NCBI RefSeq assembly: GCF_035046485.1
Contig: NC_085138.1
Span: 446,749,204-446,813,203, forward strand
Reading direction: 5' to 3'
DNA from: Aedes albopictus
Lineage: Eukaryota > Arthropoda > Insecta > Diptera > Culicidae
DNA: 64,000 bases
Part shown: positions 30,391-42,290 of the stretch, in pieces
How positions within the stretch are numbered: the first letter of the stretch is position 1
How the letters are laid out: the number at the start of each line of letters is the position of its first letter
Notes under the pieces: model-generated
What the model was told of the DNA's origin: nothing
Database searches by the model: none
What the model saw: the letters and a program-made list of their open reading frames with translations, nothing else
Program-made: the position numbers and the translations under genes

Positions 30391-31170
30391 GCAGCCTAAT
30401 ATTTAAGATGGTGGCTCAACATTCAACATGGCGGCTGTTCAATACAGTATTTGGCTCTCAAACCATACAAGATGGGTATATTTGGTATGAGGAATATGTC
30501 CGGAGTAAAAAAATGGCAATCAGAATATCCGAAATGGCCGTCCAAAATCCAAGAAATGCGGCTTCAAATTCAAGATGGCGACTGTTTAATGTAGTTTTAG
30601 GACCTGAAACCATGCAATATGGGTATATTTGGTATGGGGAAGAAGTCTGGACTCCAAAAATGACAACCAGAATATCCAAGATGGTGGTCTAAAATCCATG
30701 ATGGCAACTCAAAATTCAAAATGGCTTCTGTTTAATGGAGTTTTAGGCTCTAAAACTATGTAATGTGGAAACATCTGATACAGTCCGGATTCGCTGGTTG
30801 GGTCACGACTGCGCCCCGATTAGCGAATCGTGTTCGTTCGTTGGGGCAACTGACAACTGATCAAAATGCTCTAGAAGACACACGCAAGTGACGAGAAATA
30901 CGTCACGGAACACTCACATACTTGCGCAAACGTTCTGTATACAGGAGCTGTGATGCGACGGCGGTCAGACGTCAAACTGGTTTTGACATTTATTTTGACA
31001 TTGACAGTGCTTTTTAGTTGGGTTTTGCCCCAACCAGTGAACATTCAACCATCGAGACAGCCCATCTAACGAGCTCTCAACGAACGAATCGTCACTGTAT
31101 TAGGAAGAAGTTTGGAGCCCAAAAATGTCGATTAAAATATCCAAGATGGCGTCTCAAAATTCAAGGTTAC
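30391..31170 (+). repeat. AAGATGG-rich tandem repeat, about 160-bp unit, split by a MITE
   Basis: Units share ATGGGTATATTTGGTATG, ATCCAAGATGG and CTGTTTAATG..GTTTTAGG. The third unit is interrupted at 30781-31097 and resumes with AGGAAGAAGTTTGGAGCCC. Confidence 0.7.
30781..31097. mobile_element. CAGT-ended MITE in the tandem repeat
   Basis: Ends CAGTCCGGATTCGCTGGTTG and, inverted, CAGTGACGATTCGTTCGTTG, with TA on both sides (30779-30780, 31098-31099). At 317 bp it has no ORF. The flanking tandem repeat continues across it, which supports the limits. It shares the CAGT...ACTG plus TA pattern with the MITE at 50108. Confidence 0.7.
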
Positions 31171-33899
31171 GGCATAAGCCGCTGAAATCAATCCTTAATC
31201 CAATACCACAGAAACTAAAGCATTTTTTTCAACCGACAATAATAATGGCGACAAACACACTATCATAGTCGGTTCATTCAGCTTTCAGCATTATTTACAG
31301 TCTCTGAAAAATGCCTCCATCCATTCTCTGACACCTGGAGATAACCATTCCAAATCACCCGATGAAACCACAGAGTATCCCAAACTGCTTCGCTTGAGCA
31401 ACGACTTCCAGCCAGATCACCCCAATGAAGAATGGGTCCCTAATAACCTACAAAAGGGAACCCAGCGCCCTAGTCAGCCGTATCAAATCTCATTTGTTAT
31501 CTATTGAATGGTTGGTCGTAGTCGTAGGTAACTATGTTGAAACAAAAGGCGAGATAGATGACTCCATCAGTGAGCGAGGGACCCCTCCCAAAGCCTACTG
31601 AGTTACCCCAGTCTAGTCTGCAGTGCATGCCGGTCCGATCGTTGTCATAATGGCAATAATAATGCTGTAACTTCTTCGGCGTGGGAAAAGTTTGTCGCGT
31701 GCACGTGGATCGGGTTACCATCTCGGTTGCACTAACAAACCGTCGTCGTGACGGCGAGAAAGCACGGCCTACTCTCTACCTACTATTGTACAGCGTCAGA
31801 CAGACCGTCATCGCATCGTTGAAGGGAAAAGAAGTAGTGCCAGTGGGTAATGCGAATAACGAAATCGAAAGGAGGAAGAGAGAGAAGATTGCTAGGGAGA
31901 AACATGGGAGGCAAAACACAAGATGATGATGAGATAGCGTAACAATTAGTCTTGCTAGCTCAGCTCGGAGGTGTTTATGAAGGCCTTTCTTTTGTCTTGC
32001 TTTGCCCGAAGTGGGTAGCGTTTTTACGGCCATTGCACAGATTAATGTTCACTGCCGCGCCACAGCCGCCGCGCCTTGTGATGTGGGTGAGAAGTGGGTT
32101 TCTTGTTGTGTCAAATGTGGGGAATTAAATGGCGCTGACACAATATACGCAATCATTCAATTAGCAAGCGATCATGACAAATTATGACGATTAATTTCAA
32201 AGGGTCTATTACCGGGTTATAGAAATCGATGGATTTACGTGATTAGCATTGACATTGGCAATTACTATTGCATTTCATTGGTAATAAGCTTACGATCATC
32301 GACAACATTACCATAGAAAAAAAAACAAAACAAAACATAATCTGTATTAATCACAAGACAAAAACGTATAACGCTAGACCAAACCCTACGTTTCCATCTG
32401 AACTAGTTCGAAACAAACTAGATCAACGATTGCATAACGTCATCTTCATCACTATAAGATTGTAATTTATGAAACCCGTCAAGGTAATTTACATACAGAC
32501 ACAGCTACCAACAGAGTATTAGTGGGTGTAGAGAGCAGAAAACAAAAAAAAAAACTAAATGTCACCCTAATCTAATGCCATAAAAGCTTCGGATCGGAGC
32601 AACGAACCGATGCCGGTTGACTACACATCTTTCAACAAAACCAACCCGGGAGCTTCTTGACAGCTGCCGAACAACGTCAGCGTACCTAAAAATTTTGGTC
32701 CGGGTGGTACTGTCAGATTCAAAGCGGCAAGCGCTACTTTTGAAAAGGACGAAAACTGACAATAACAAACCGCACAAAAAATATTGAAACATTCAACAGA
32801 AACTTTAATTTGTCGTTTAGGCTTTTTTTTTGTGGTAGATAAATGCAAATTAAGTGCGGCATGATGAATTTGTTTACTAGAAGCGAAAATTATATCTATA
32901 AAATAAGTAAAGGCAAAACAGTCGACTTTCATAAAATTAATAAGAAACTCATGTTTTCTTCTAGTGTGGTTATTAAGCACCAGCAAGTAATAAATTAGGT
33001 TAGTTATGCTAACATTTTACAGCTACATATCTGGTGGCACAGCCAAAATGGAAGATAAAAATAATCATTTGCAGATGTTTTTTTTTCGAGTTTGATCTTC
33101 GGTTAGGTCTAGCATGCGTAGTCACCAATTAATATGGAAGACCGTTTAAACATGTGCTTTTATTACATTTCTTACAACAAATAAAAAAAAATGAACATAA
33201 GTTTTTGCGCTTCTGTTGAATACGCCCTTTTGATACGAAACGCTAGCCTCTTGTTGGCTTCCACTCACCACGAAACAAGAAGATGTTTTCGCATGGACAA
33301 AAATTGTAGCGTCAGTGAAGGATGGGCCCGTTGTTTACGAACAGTAGCGACATCTGCGATTTGCAAGTAGGTACGCGAAACTGAGCTCATCTGTCAAGTT
33401 ACGGGGGGGTTGAACAAAACAAACGTAACGTAACGCTCGTTGCCATAGTTTCCAAACGTGTCGTTTCGTTCGTTTGAACGGAAGCCACCATTACCTTTGC
33501 CTACTTCGATCCAATGTGACTACTGATGATCGGATGTACCGCGACGATCAGCGTGAAATGGAACGCGATTTCGCTTTCGTTTACTCGACCACGACTCACC
33601 GCGATGCATAGCTTAATCCGTCGATTTTCACATTCAGTATCGCACCTCGCGCGATCTGGAGGGCAGGCCCCGGCCGCGGCAGGGGAAACGTCTGGCTTTC
33701 TGTCTGAATGCGTGAGGACAGTGCAGTGACGACTGACCAACAACAGGTTGGTCACTTTATCGTGTATGGCGAGATCTCGTGCGTCGAGCGGAACCTTTTT
33801 TTGCACGTGCTGAAGAGCACTGACTGGCGCGGAGTGTCGAACAAAAACAAGCGGATGTTCCTTCGAAGCACCTAGGTGTGTGACATACAAAACCAGTCA
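31171..33899. other. single-copy noncoding DNA
   Basis: No supported gene. 31.4-32.2 and 33.2-33.9 kb are GC-richer and could hold regulatory or UTR sequence of a gene outside the window. ORFs at 33.5-33.96 kb overlap on both strands without known motifs. Confidence 0.4.
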
Positions 33900-33907
33900 G
33901 TCGGAGT

Positions 33908-34104
33908 AATAGAGTTAATAAACTATAGAGGACGAATGTCGCTGGCGTCGCTGCCAAAACATGTCCTGCTGGCGGAGATAGGCCGGGATATAAGTGTCAA
34001 AGCGAAAAAGTATGCAGATTGACAGATAGATACCCGACATGTTTCCGAACGAGAACAAAGGGAACAGCACCGACATTCGTCCTCTATAGTTTCTTAACTC
34101 TATT
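33908..34104. mobile_element. 197-bp MITE with 8-bp target duplication
   Basis: The terminal repeat AATAGAGTTAATAAACTATA continues to about 33 bp and is inverted at the right end with one mismatch. The flanks GTCGGAGT (33900-33907) and GTCGGATT (34105-34112) match at 7 of 8 positions. The duplication length suggests the hAT group. Confidence 0.75.
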
Positions 34105-34416
34105 GTCGGATTACAACAGCGACCGGTGCGAAACTAATTGGTCGTGAGTTTCGCTTTTTGCCGGCGCATTAGATATGGGAGGCGATGGGGACTTGATAGT
34201 TTTTTTTGTTACTTGACACATTCGATATTGTTTGCGCTTATCTAAATATTGTTCATGACAATTTAATTAGTTTAACAATATAGCCTATATTTAATATAAA
34301 CATGTTATCGCCAATGTAGTTATTTTAACTATGGCAGAACATTTACACTACAGACAAAACCCTTTGGAGAAATTAAGATTTTTACATTTTTTTTATTAAT
34401 TTAAAAAAAATCACAG

Positions 34417-34928
34417 TAGGGCACTGCATTGTTTTGATTTTGTATGGGATTTTGACGTTTCTTGGCCTTGTTGTTTACAAAGTCTCTGTAAGAGTGAAAG
34501 AGAAGGAAAGAATTCCATGCAGTGGCCTGTAGGCAATACAAAGTTTTCTATGGACAGCTAGCTCAATGGATTACTGCACGAATATATACTGGCCTGCTTA
34601 CTCTCCCACAAAATTTGACGATTGAGCGGTGTCGGCACAGCTCAAACGTCAAATTTCGTGTGAGAGTAAGCAGGCCAGCATAAATTCATGCAGTGGACCA
34701 TAGGGCAGTGCTTAAAATTATCTCCCTCTCTTTCACTCTACCAGAAATTTTGTAAACAACAAGGCCACGGAACGTCAAAATCCCATACAAAATCAAAACA
34801 GTGCAGTGCCCTATAGGGCTCTGCACGAAATTATCACCCTCTCTTTCGCTCTCATTGAGGTTTAGTAAACAACAAGGCCAGGAAATGTCAAAATGCCATA
34901 CAAAATCAAAACAGTGCAGTGCCCTATA
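34417..34928. mobile_element. composite MITE with one duplicated arm
   Basis: The left arm (34418 to about 34535, TAGGGCACTGCATTG...) is inverted at about 34690-34815, and a second copy of the right arm follows at about 34816-34927. All contain AACAACAAGGCCA and CCATACAAAATCAAAACA, or their complements. Another foldback is nested at 34585-34682. Confidence 0.7.
34585..34682. mobile_element. 98-bp nested foldback MITE
   Basis: Arms TATACTGGCCTGCTTACTCT and, inverted, TATGCTGGCCTGCTTACTCT extend to AAATTTGACG, with about a 25-bp loop. Confidence 0.75.
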
Positions 34929-35009
34929 AGGCACTGCATACGGTGGTTGCTATGATGAATTTTAAAAAGATTTCGTCTGCTCTCGGACTTTTAGTTATAT
35001 CCAATTCAA

Positions 35010-35260
35010 AATGTGGAGTTCGTGTGCCTTCCGGGATTTCTCCAAGAGATCCTTCGCGGTTTCCCCACAAATATGTTCCAGGAGTTCCTTCTGGGATTGC
35101 CAGAAGCTCTTGATGAGATTCTTCCTGGGATTTATTCAGGATTCCCGCAGAAGTTCCCTTTGGGGTTTTCCCAGAAGCTTCTTCTGAGATTCCTTTAGAG
35201 TTCCGTCTGGGATATTATCAAAAGCTCTTGCCAGGATTCTTCCAGGAAGTATTCCTCTCC
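35010..35260 (-). repeat. short 12-bp array block
   Basis: Units such as TTCCTTCTGGGATT and TTCCTTTAGAGTTC, moderately decayed. Confidence 0.6.
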
Positions 35261-35301
35261 AGGAAGTAAGTATTGCTTCTACGGGACATGGGATACCACA
35301 A

Positions 35302-36218
35302 TACCGTATTACCCCGCTAATACGACATTGTCTGTTGTCGAATAACCGGGGAAAACTTTTAACTCGACAAACTGGTCACCCTACCAGAAGGCCGGCTCCA
35401 GAGGCACGTTATCCTCCTTTTGGGACATTTGTGCCATACCTCGACAAACTGGTCACCCTACACGGAGAAACTGAAAAACTCAAAATTAGGTACTTTTAAA
35501 CTCAATTTTGAGTTCCTTTTCATCTCCCTTTTCATACGCTCTTTCTATTGTTGTCAGAGAGTAAAGAGAGAAACAACCCAACTTTTGCAGTTGAGTGTGT
35601 CAAGCCAACACTGAGTTTCTAGCACAGTACACAAATTTGAGTGAATACAACCTAGTCGAAATTTCAGTTGGGTGAAAAAAACTTGAAATTAGGTATTTTT
35701 TTCACATGGAAGCAAATGGGAACAACCCAATATAAACATCGATTCCATCAACTCAAAATTGGTTTGACGCACGCAACCCCGAAGTTGGGTGGAAAGAACT
35801 CACTTTTGGGTAGTTTCGTCTCTCCGTGTACACCACCTTGCTCATTGAAATTTGGCAACTCTATTTTTGTTTTTGTTTGGATTTCCGGATTTGTTATGAA
35901 ACATAATTTCAACAGATATTGCGGTGGTACGAATGAAAAGCTTGTTCTTTCTACGATTGTTGCCATCCTCAGTTCATTCCGGTTGATCTCCAGACATTTT
36001 GGGTGTCAAATAGCACCAACTCAGAATTTCCGGAATTAGCGGCTGCAAGAGGAGCTGCTGCGGGTGCGAGTATAAGCGCAATATCAAACTGTTTTGCATT
36101 TACAGTGTACATCGCTGTGACATTTGAACACTTTCTAATTCGACTTATGTCGAATAAGCGGGGTACGAATTAAAAAGTGTCGTAATAAAACGTGTCGAAC
36201 CAACGGGGTAAGACGGTA
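35302..36218. mobile_element. TIR element (TACCGT...TTACCCCG) with nested MITE
   Basis: Left end TACCGTATTACCCCGCTAAT; the right end inverted reads TACCGTCTTACCCCGTTGGT. TA lies at both edges. The interior repeats CGACAAACTGGTCACCCTAC twice (about 35363 and 35440) and carries the element at 35461-35828. No transposase was seen; the 123-residue ORF at 35668-36039 crosses element limits and lacks motifs. Confidence 0.7.
35461..35828. mobile_element. nested TA-flanked MITE (CACGGAGA ends)
   Basis: Ends CACGGAGAAACTGAAAAACT and, inverted, CACGGAGAGACGAAACTACC; TA at 35459-35460 and 35829-35830. At 368 bp it is noncoding. Confidence 0.75.
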
Positions 36219-36329
36219 GATCAAATAGTGTCGGTTATATAACCAAAAAAAAATAGATCAAATATTGGTCACTGTGGCTTTGTGTGGTGTTCCGAACAGG
36301 AAAAAAGGGTATTACTAGGAAAGAGTTTC

Positions 36330-38420
36330 CAAAGGAATCACAGAAAAATCCCCGGAGGAATCCACGAAAGAGTTCCGGAAGAAATTCCAGAAACAATTCC
36401 TGATTGACGTACAGAAGAAATTTCCGGAGGAATCTCTGAGGGAATTCCCGGAAGAATCCCGCAAGGAGTTCCCGAAAAAAAAATCTTGGAAGTAGTTCCT
36501 GGAGGAATCCCGGAATGAAATCTTCAAGCAAACTCAGAAGCCGTTCCTCAAACAATTTCGGAAGAAGTTCCTGGAGGGATCCCGGAGAAAATTTAGGAGG
36601 AATACTGACAGAAGTTTTTGTCGGGGTTCTTATAGGATTCCTGGAAGGATCTCAGAAAGAATCCCTGAAGCAATCCGGGATTTCACCAGAAGTTCCTAGA
36701 TTCCTCTAGAAATTCCTTCTGAAATTTATCTATAAATTAGTTTCGTTATTTCTCCAGGAGTTTCTTCTATGGTTTCTTCAAAAATTTATTGAAAAATTCT
36801 TGTAGAAGTTCCTTCTACGATTCCTCAGGGAACTCCATTTGAGATTATTGTTGGGGTTGCTCCAAAAGTTTCTTCTGGGGTTCTTCCAGGAGTTCCTTCA
36901 GAGATTCATAAAAAAAACTTTAATTAGGATTGCTACAGAAACTACTTCATAAAGTCCTTCTTGGACCTCAAGGTATTCCTTCCGGGATTTCTTCAGGTGC
37001 TGCGGAAATTCTCAAGGATTTTTTTCCCCGAGATTCTCCTAATAGTTTCATTTGGAATGACGTCAGAAGTTTTTTCTGGGATTTTTGGAAGATATTTCTA
37101 GAAGAATGGAATGCAGGAAGGAACTATAGGAGAAAAGCCAGGAAGAACTCTGGGGGAATTCCTTGCAAAGCTGGAAGAAGGGGTTTCTCAGTACATTTAA
37201 CTCGTAGAATAGTTCTATAAGGAATCACACAAAAAACTCCAGGAGAAATTCCCTAAAAACTTCTGAAGAATTTCCATTAGGAACATCTGGGGTAATTCCA
37301 AAATGAACCTTCAGAGGGAATTCAGAAATGAGTTCCTAGAGGAATCCTGGGAGGAGTACTTGAAGAAAGCTCGGAAGCAGGTATTCCCAATAGAATCACT
37401 GAAGAAAATCCAAGAGCAATCCAGGAAGAATTTGCTGCAGAAATCCTGGGAGTCCGGGAAGAGGTTCTTGGAGTAATCCTTAAAAAAAAATTCCCGAAAG
37501 ATCCTACAGGAATCCCGGAAAGACAACTTGTTAGAATCCAGGAAGTAATTCCTGAAAAGCCCCTAGTGGAAGGAGTTTCTCAAAAAATTGAACTCTTAGA
37601 ATACTTCTATAATGAATTCCACAAAAAAAAACACTCCAGTAGGAATTCCCTAATAAACTTCTAGGGAATTTCCATTAGGAACATCTGAGGTAACTAAGTG
37701 TAGAATTAGCAATAAACTATAAAATACACGAAAAAAATCTGCGGTAATTCCAAAAGAAACTACCAGAGAAAATCCAGAAGGAACCCTAGGATGAATCCAG
37801 GATAGAGTTCCTGAGGAGAGTTCTTGAAGAAATCTCGGAATAAGTTTCTGGAGACATCTTGGAAGGAATTTCCAATGGAATTCCTAAAGAAATTCCTAGA
37901 GGAATCCAGGAAAAAGTTGATGATTTCTGTCCTGGAAGCCCCATGAAAGAACCCTGGAAGAAGTTTCTGGAGGAGTCCCAGAAGAGGTTTTGGAAGTAAT
38001 CGTGGAAAATTTTCCCGAAAGATCCTACAGGTATCGCGAAAAGAGTTCTTGTAAGAATCCAGGAAGTAATTCCTGAAAAAGCCCCTGGAATCCCGTAAAC
38101 AATCTTGGAAGGTGTTCCAGAAGGAGTCCTTGATGATATCCCGGAGAAAACTTCTGGAGGAATCCCGGAAGAAATCCCGAGTGAAATTGCTGGAAGGATC
38201 CCGAAGAAGTCTCCAGAAGGAACTAATGAAGCAACCCGTAAAATAATACCTGGAGAAATCGTAGGAAGAATTTCATGAAACATTATGAATATTTGGAGGA
38301 ATCTCGGAAGGACTTTCAGGAGGAATCTCGGATGTCACCTGTTTAGGAATCTCAGAAGAAGTTCCTGAAAGAAACTCAAGCGGAACTTTTGATTGAAACT
38401 CTGAATAAACCCCCCGGAAG
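36330..38420 (+). repeat. degenerate 12-bp array with internal duplications
   Basis: Mostly GGAATCCCGGAAGAAATC-type units, with a reverse-polarity patch at about 36690-37080. Longer duplicates are visible: GAATCCAGGAAGTAATTCCT at about 37532 and 38056, and CCCGAAAGATCCTACAGG at about 37492 and 38013. Confidence 0.75.
37683..37747 (+). mobile_element. 43-bp poly(A) retro-insertion resembling an mRNA 3' end
   Basis: The insert 37694-37736 contains AATAAA, 14 nt, then an A run. It is flanked by ATCTGAGGTAA and ATCTGCGGTAA (37683-37693, 37737-37747; 10 of 11 match). The duplicated block at 37284-37297 (ATCTGGGGTAATTCC) is the uninserted site. Confidence 0.75.
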
Positions 38421-39279
38421 AACCTCAAACATTGATTTGAATGGTTTTCGGCTTATAATGTTATGAATTGCGTTGATTATTTTATCATTATAGTCAACGT
38501 TTCGATCCGGCAGTTGAACCTTCCTCAGGGCCTAAAAAATGTCATGGAATTTTAAATTCGTGTATTCGGTGAAAATGGACATACGGATATGAATCTTCTA
38601 TTCAAATCATCTTTAGTAAGAAATTCTATAATATCACTAGGTGGTGCTGTAGTTGTATTTGATTTGGTTTGATAATATCTCAGTCCAACAAAAAGATATG
38701 ATTATGGTGTTTTCTGCAAGCATGTTTATCTGGCAATGGCGTGAGTATGGGAGATTGGCATTTTGACATCCAAGAGCCGAAAGAGAGATAAAGTTGTGAA
38801 AGACGGACCCGATTAGGGTGGTGCTTCGAATCCAGTTTGACTTTCTATTCCGCAGAATCGTTACTTGTTTCTGTGGCTTAGTTGGTTAAAGCGCCGGACA
38901 GAGTCGTGGGTTCGAATCCCACCAAAACAAGTGGTAATTTCTTCACAAATTTATCTCTCAATTTAGCAATTAAACGTATTTTACCGAAAAATACTTCAAG
39001 TTTTTACGTCAATGTTTACCTGGCCAAGCTTTGTCTCGTAAAGTCGTTATTAGTAAAAAAAATCCATTGAACAGGTGGCACTTAAATAAAAAAAAACTGA
39101 TTCAAATATCTGGACTCAGTGAAGAGATATAAAGATGGCGTCTTCGACAAAACCGTCCAAATGTATAAGAGCCATGTGTCGAAAAGATTTTCATTTTAAA
39201 ATTACTGCGTTCGATGTAATCTATATCACGATATTGTCGACATATAAGGATTTTCTATGTTACCAGTCAGCAATTTCTC
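38421..39279. other. noncoding spacer with tRNA-like unit
   Basis: It contains CAACGTTTCGATCCGGCAG at about 38500, a phrase partly shared with 56740 (GACGTTTCGATCCG), and the dispersed repeat at 38745-38815. Otherwise nothing is recognised. Confidence 0.45.
38864..39025 (+). mobile_element. tRNA-derived SINE-like unit, copy 2
   Basis: The head 38864-38931 has CTTGTTT/AAACAAG ends, GTGGCTTAGTTGGTTAAAGC and GTGGGTTCGAATCCCAC. Relative to copy 1 it lacks about 9 nt of the anticodon loop. The body ends near TACTTCAAGTTTTTACGTCA, as in copy 1. Confidence 0.65.
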
Positions 39280-40630
39280 TCGATAACTCTCCGTCTCCAT
39301 GAATTTCTCTTAGGATTCCTATCAAGTTTCATTTTGTAATTCCTCCAGAAAATCCTGTAGGGATTTGTCCCAAGATTTCTCCTGGAATTTCTTTCGGTAT
39401 TCAACTCAAGGTTCCTCATGGGATCTCTACATGTGCTAATCCAAGGAATCCAGTAGTTCTTCAAGGGATTTTTTCTTTCAGGAAATCTTTCTGGCATTCC
39501 GGCAATATTTCTCTCTGGATTTTTCCAGGATCCCCCCATGGATTACACCATAGGCTCCTTAATTGATTTCTCACGGGATTCTTTTGGGAAATTCTATAAA
39601 TTCCTTTTGGAATTCCTCATAAGATTCCTCCCGATACTTTTTCTTTGATTTCTTCCGGATTTTTTCAGGGATTTCTTTCGGTATTTTTACCGGGATTTCT
39701 TCATTTACTCCTCCAGAGATTCATACAGGGATATTTTCCGGCACTCCATCAGGGCTGTCTCACGGGATTTCTTTATTGATTTCTTCCGGGATTTTCTCCG
39801 GCATTTCCGAGACAGCATCAGAGCTTTCTTCAGAATCGTTTATGGTTTTCGTCCAAGATTCCTTGAGGGATTTCTTCTGGGTTTCCTTTAGAAATTTATC
39901 CCAGAATCACTCCAAGCTTATCTTCCCAAATTTAATCATTTTTAACTTGGTTTCTTGTATGGTTTCCTTGCAAAATTCATTAGAGGATTCTTCCTTGCGG
40001 GGATTTCGTTAGAGATTTCTCCAAGGATTTCTTCCGTCATTCCTTCATTGATTTTTAATGGAATGGTTCAGAGATTACTCGGGACACTTTCCAGCATTTT
40101 ATCTGGTATTCTTCCGAGATTTCATCAAGGATTCCTCCAGATTGCATCAGCGGTTCCTCTCGGGATGGATTTTTTCGTTGATATCCCCTGGGATTCTTTC
40201 GTGGTTTATTCCCGAAACTGCATCAAAGAATCTTTTAGGATTCTTCCTGGGTTTTCTTCACGAATTTCCTTAGGTACCAAGCTTCTTTCATTAATTTCTC
40301 CCGGAATTTCTTCATAGTTTTCTCCAAGGTTTCTTTTAGAGATTCCTCTCAAGGTTCTTCAGGCAGACTTTCAAAGATTTCTTCTTGGAATTTGTTTTCC
40401 TTCATAAATTTCTCCTGGGATTTTCTTTGCGTTACTTCAGGTATTCCTCCTAACCTAAAAAATATTAAGGAATCCTATTGGGATTCCTTTCCAGATTGTT
40501 TTTGTTATTTCTTAAAAAAAAAACAGATTCTTTTAATTGTTCTATCATGGATCTTTCAATCGGTTTTCTCCCAAGATCTTTTCATGGGTTTCGTCATTTA
40601 TTTTTACGTAGGTTTTTTAGGGATGATCCC
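39280..40630 (-). repeat. degenerate 12-bp array
   Basis: Units near TTTCTTCCGGGATT and ATTCCTCCAGAA; fairly decayed, with T-rich drift. Confidence 0.7.
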
Positions 40631-40633
40631 AGG

Positions 40634-41370
40634 TAACAATTTGATGCTGTACAAACGTTTCTTCAACTATTTTAAATCAGTCTTCATTTGAACAAAAGCT
40701 GAGCACAAGAGGTACATTTTTTATTCAGTTCCCAAACATCTAATTTTGGTGATTTCATTCAACCTTTAGCTAATTTAAGGTTCAATATGCACTTAACCAG
40801 TTATCAATTAAATTTATTAATTTTGTAAAAATAAAATAAAAACACTTTCGTGAGCCTTATTTTTACCATAAGCTACATTTATTTTCAGAAGAGATGTTTA
40901 GGAATGTATAAATTAATCTGTAGGAAAACTGGGAATTGAATTTGGACCTCCTGATTTATAGTCAGTCATCTTAGCACCTACACCACACACAATTGTATAC
41001 ATATCCTCGAAAACAAGAGCATTATTTGTGATGTCTGAATAGCCAAGAACATAAGTTGCACTAAGTCTGTATTCAGACTGAAGAAGCGATGTGGACTTCA
41101 AACATGCTTGGGTCAGCTGTCAAAAGTTATTTGATTAAAGGTTGAACAACAGATGATTAATTCTGCATGTTGGAGTATGTTTTAAAGCTGGTTTCTCAGA
41201 TGAATAATATTCTATTCAACTTGATATTCAGCCATCTATGTATTGCTGATTAAAGAGGTTGAACAAAGCATACTTCAGACCAACATTCAGTTGTCATCGT
41301 GTTCAGCCATTGACACCATTAACCAGCTACTGTTCAACTAATACTCTCATTGTTCAGCATCTATTGTTAC
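40634..41370. mobile_element. TIR element carrying a tRNA-like domain
   Basis: Left end TAACAATTTGATGCTGTACAA; the right end inverted reads TAACAATAGATGCTGAACAA. It inserted between two array blocks. Several GTTCAAC/GTTGAAC motifs lie inside, and a tRNA-like sequence at 40928-40995. The target duplication is not clear. Confidence 0.6.
40928..40995 (-). tRNA. tRNA-like sequence, ATA loop (pseudo)
   Basis: The minus strand reads GGTGTAGGTGCTAAG, then CTGACTATAAATCAG (4-bp stem, 7-nt loop) and TCCAAATTCAATTCCC (B-box position). The loop would give anticodon AUA, which is not a standard animal tyrosine tRNA loop, and the T-arm is imperfect, so it is tRNA-derived rather than a working gene. Confidence 0.45.
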
Positions 41371-41940
41371 TTAGGATGTCTCCTGGAGCTCCTTCCGGTA
41401 TTTCTTCAGCTTTTTCTCCCAAGATTTCTCCCGAGGTCCTTTGTCTTTCATTGATTTTTCCTTAGGGATATCGTCCAGGATTTCTTAAGAAATTTATCCC
41501 AAGTTTCTGTCAAGGATTCCGCAAAGGATTCCATCCGCGAGTCTTCTCTGGATTCCATCAGAGACTTCTTCCGGGATTCTTCTCAACATTTCAGGACTCT
41601 TCCAATGAGCGCTAGGATATTCCATAAGACTCCTTTTAAAATTCCTTGAGAGGCCACTTCCAGATTGTTTAGGGATTCCTTTGTTGATTCCTTCCGGCAT
41701 TCTGTCGGGTACTCTTCCCGATATTCATTTAGGTATGCCTTCTGAGATTTCTCTCACGATTACTGTATTGATTCTTTATGGATCGCCTATAGGAATTCCG
41801 TCCAGGATTCATTCAGGGAATTTTCCGAAATTATTTCAGGGAGCTATTCTTTTCAAGAATTCCAGTAAACTTTTCAAGATTCTTTCATGGAAAATTCCCG
41901 AGTTTCCTATCAATGTTTCTTTTGAGATTTTTTACTTAAT
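41371..41940 (-). repeat. degenerate 12-bp array
   Basis: Continues the array at 39.3-40.6 kb beyond the inserted TIR element, with the same polarity. Confidence 0.65.
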
Positions 41941-42290
41941 TTTTGATTGTTGGATGCATTTGAATATATAGATCGGAACACTACTATTGGTCGCAGTTGC
42001 TCATTTAGACATATTGGTGTTTGGCCGATAAAAGAATGATGAACTTAAGTGTTCATGCCAATGTTTTCTATATCAATATGACGCAAAAGAACTGCCTGTG
42101 ATTCAAAGGTGATTCAAAGAAGGCAACATCTCTGATAAAAATATTCTTAGTTAGGGTGCCAGCTAATCCCTAATACTAAAGCCCAGTTTCGTGTTTAAAA
42201 GGAATCGCTCAAGAAAGTTCTTGACCGATTCCTGGCAGTAACTTTTCACAGTGTCAGCCATTTGAATTGTCATTCCTTCCCAACTGCATA

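Noticed and set aside
35668..36039. 123-residue + strand ORF
   Set aside because: Spans the edge of a nested MITE and lacks any known motif.
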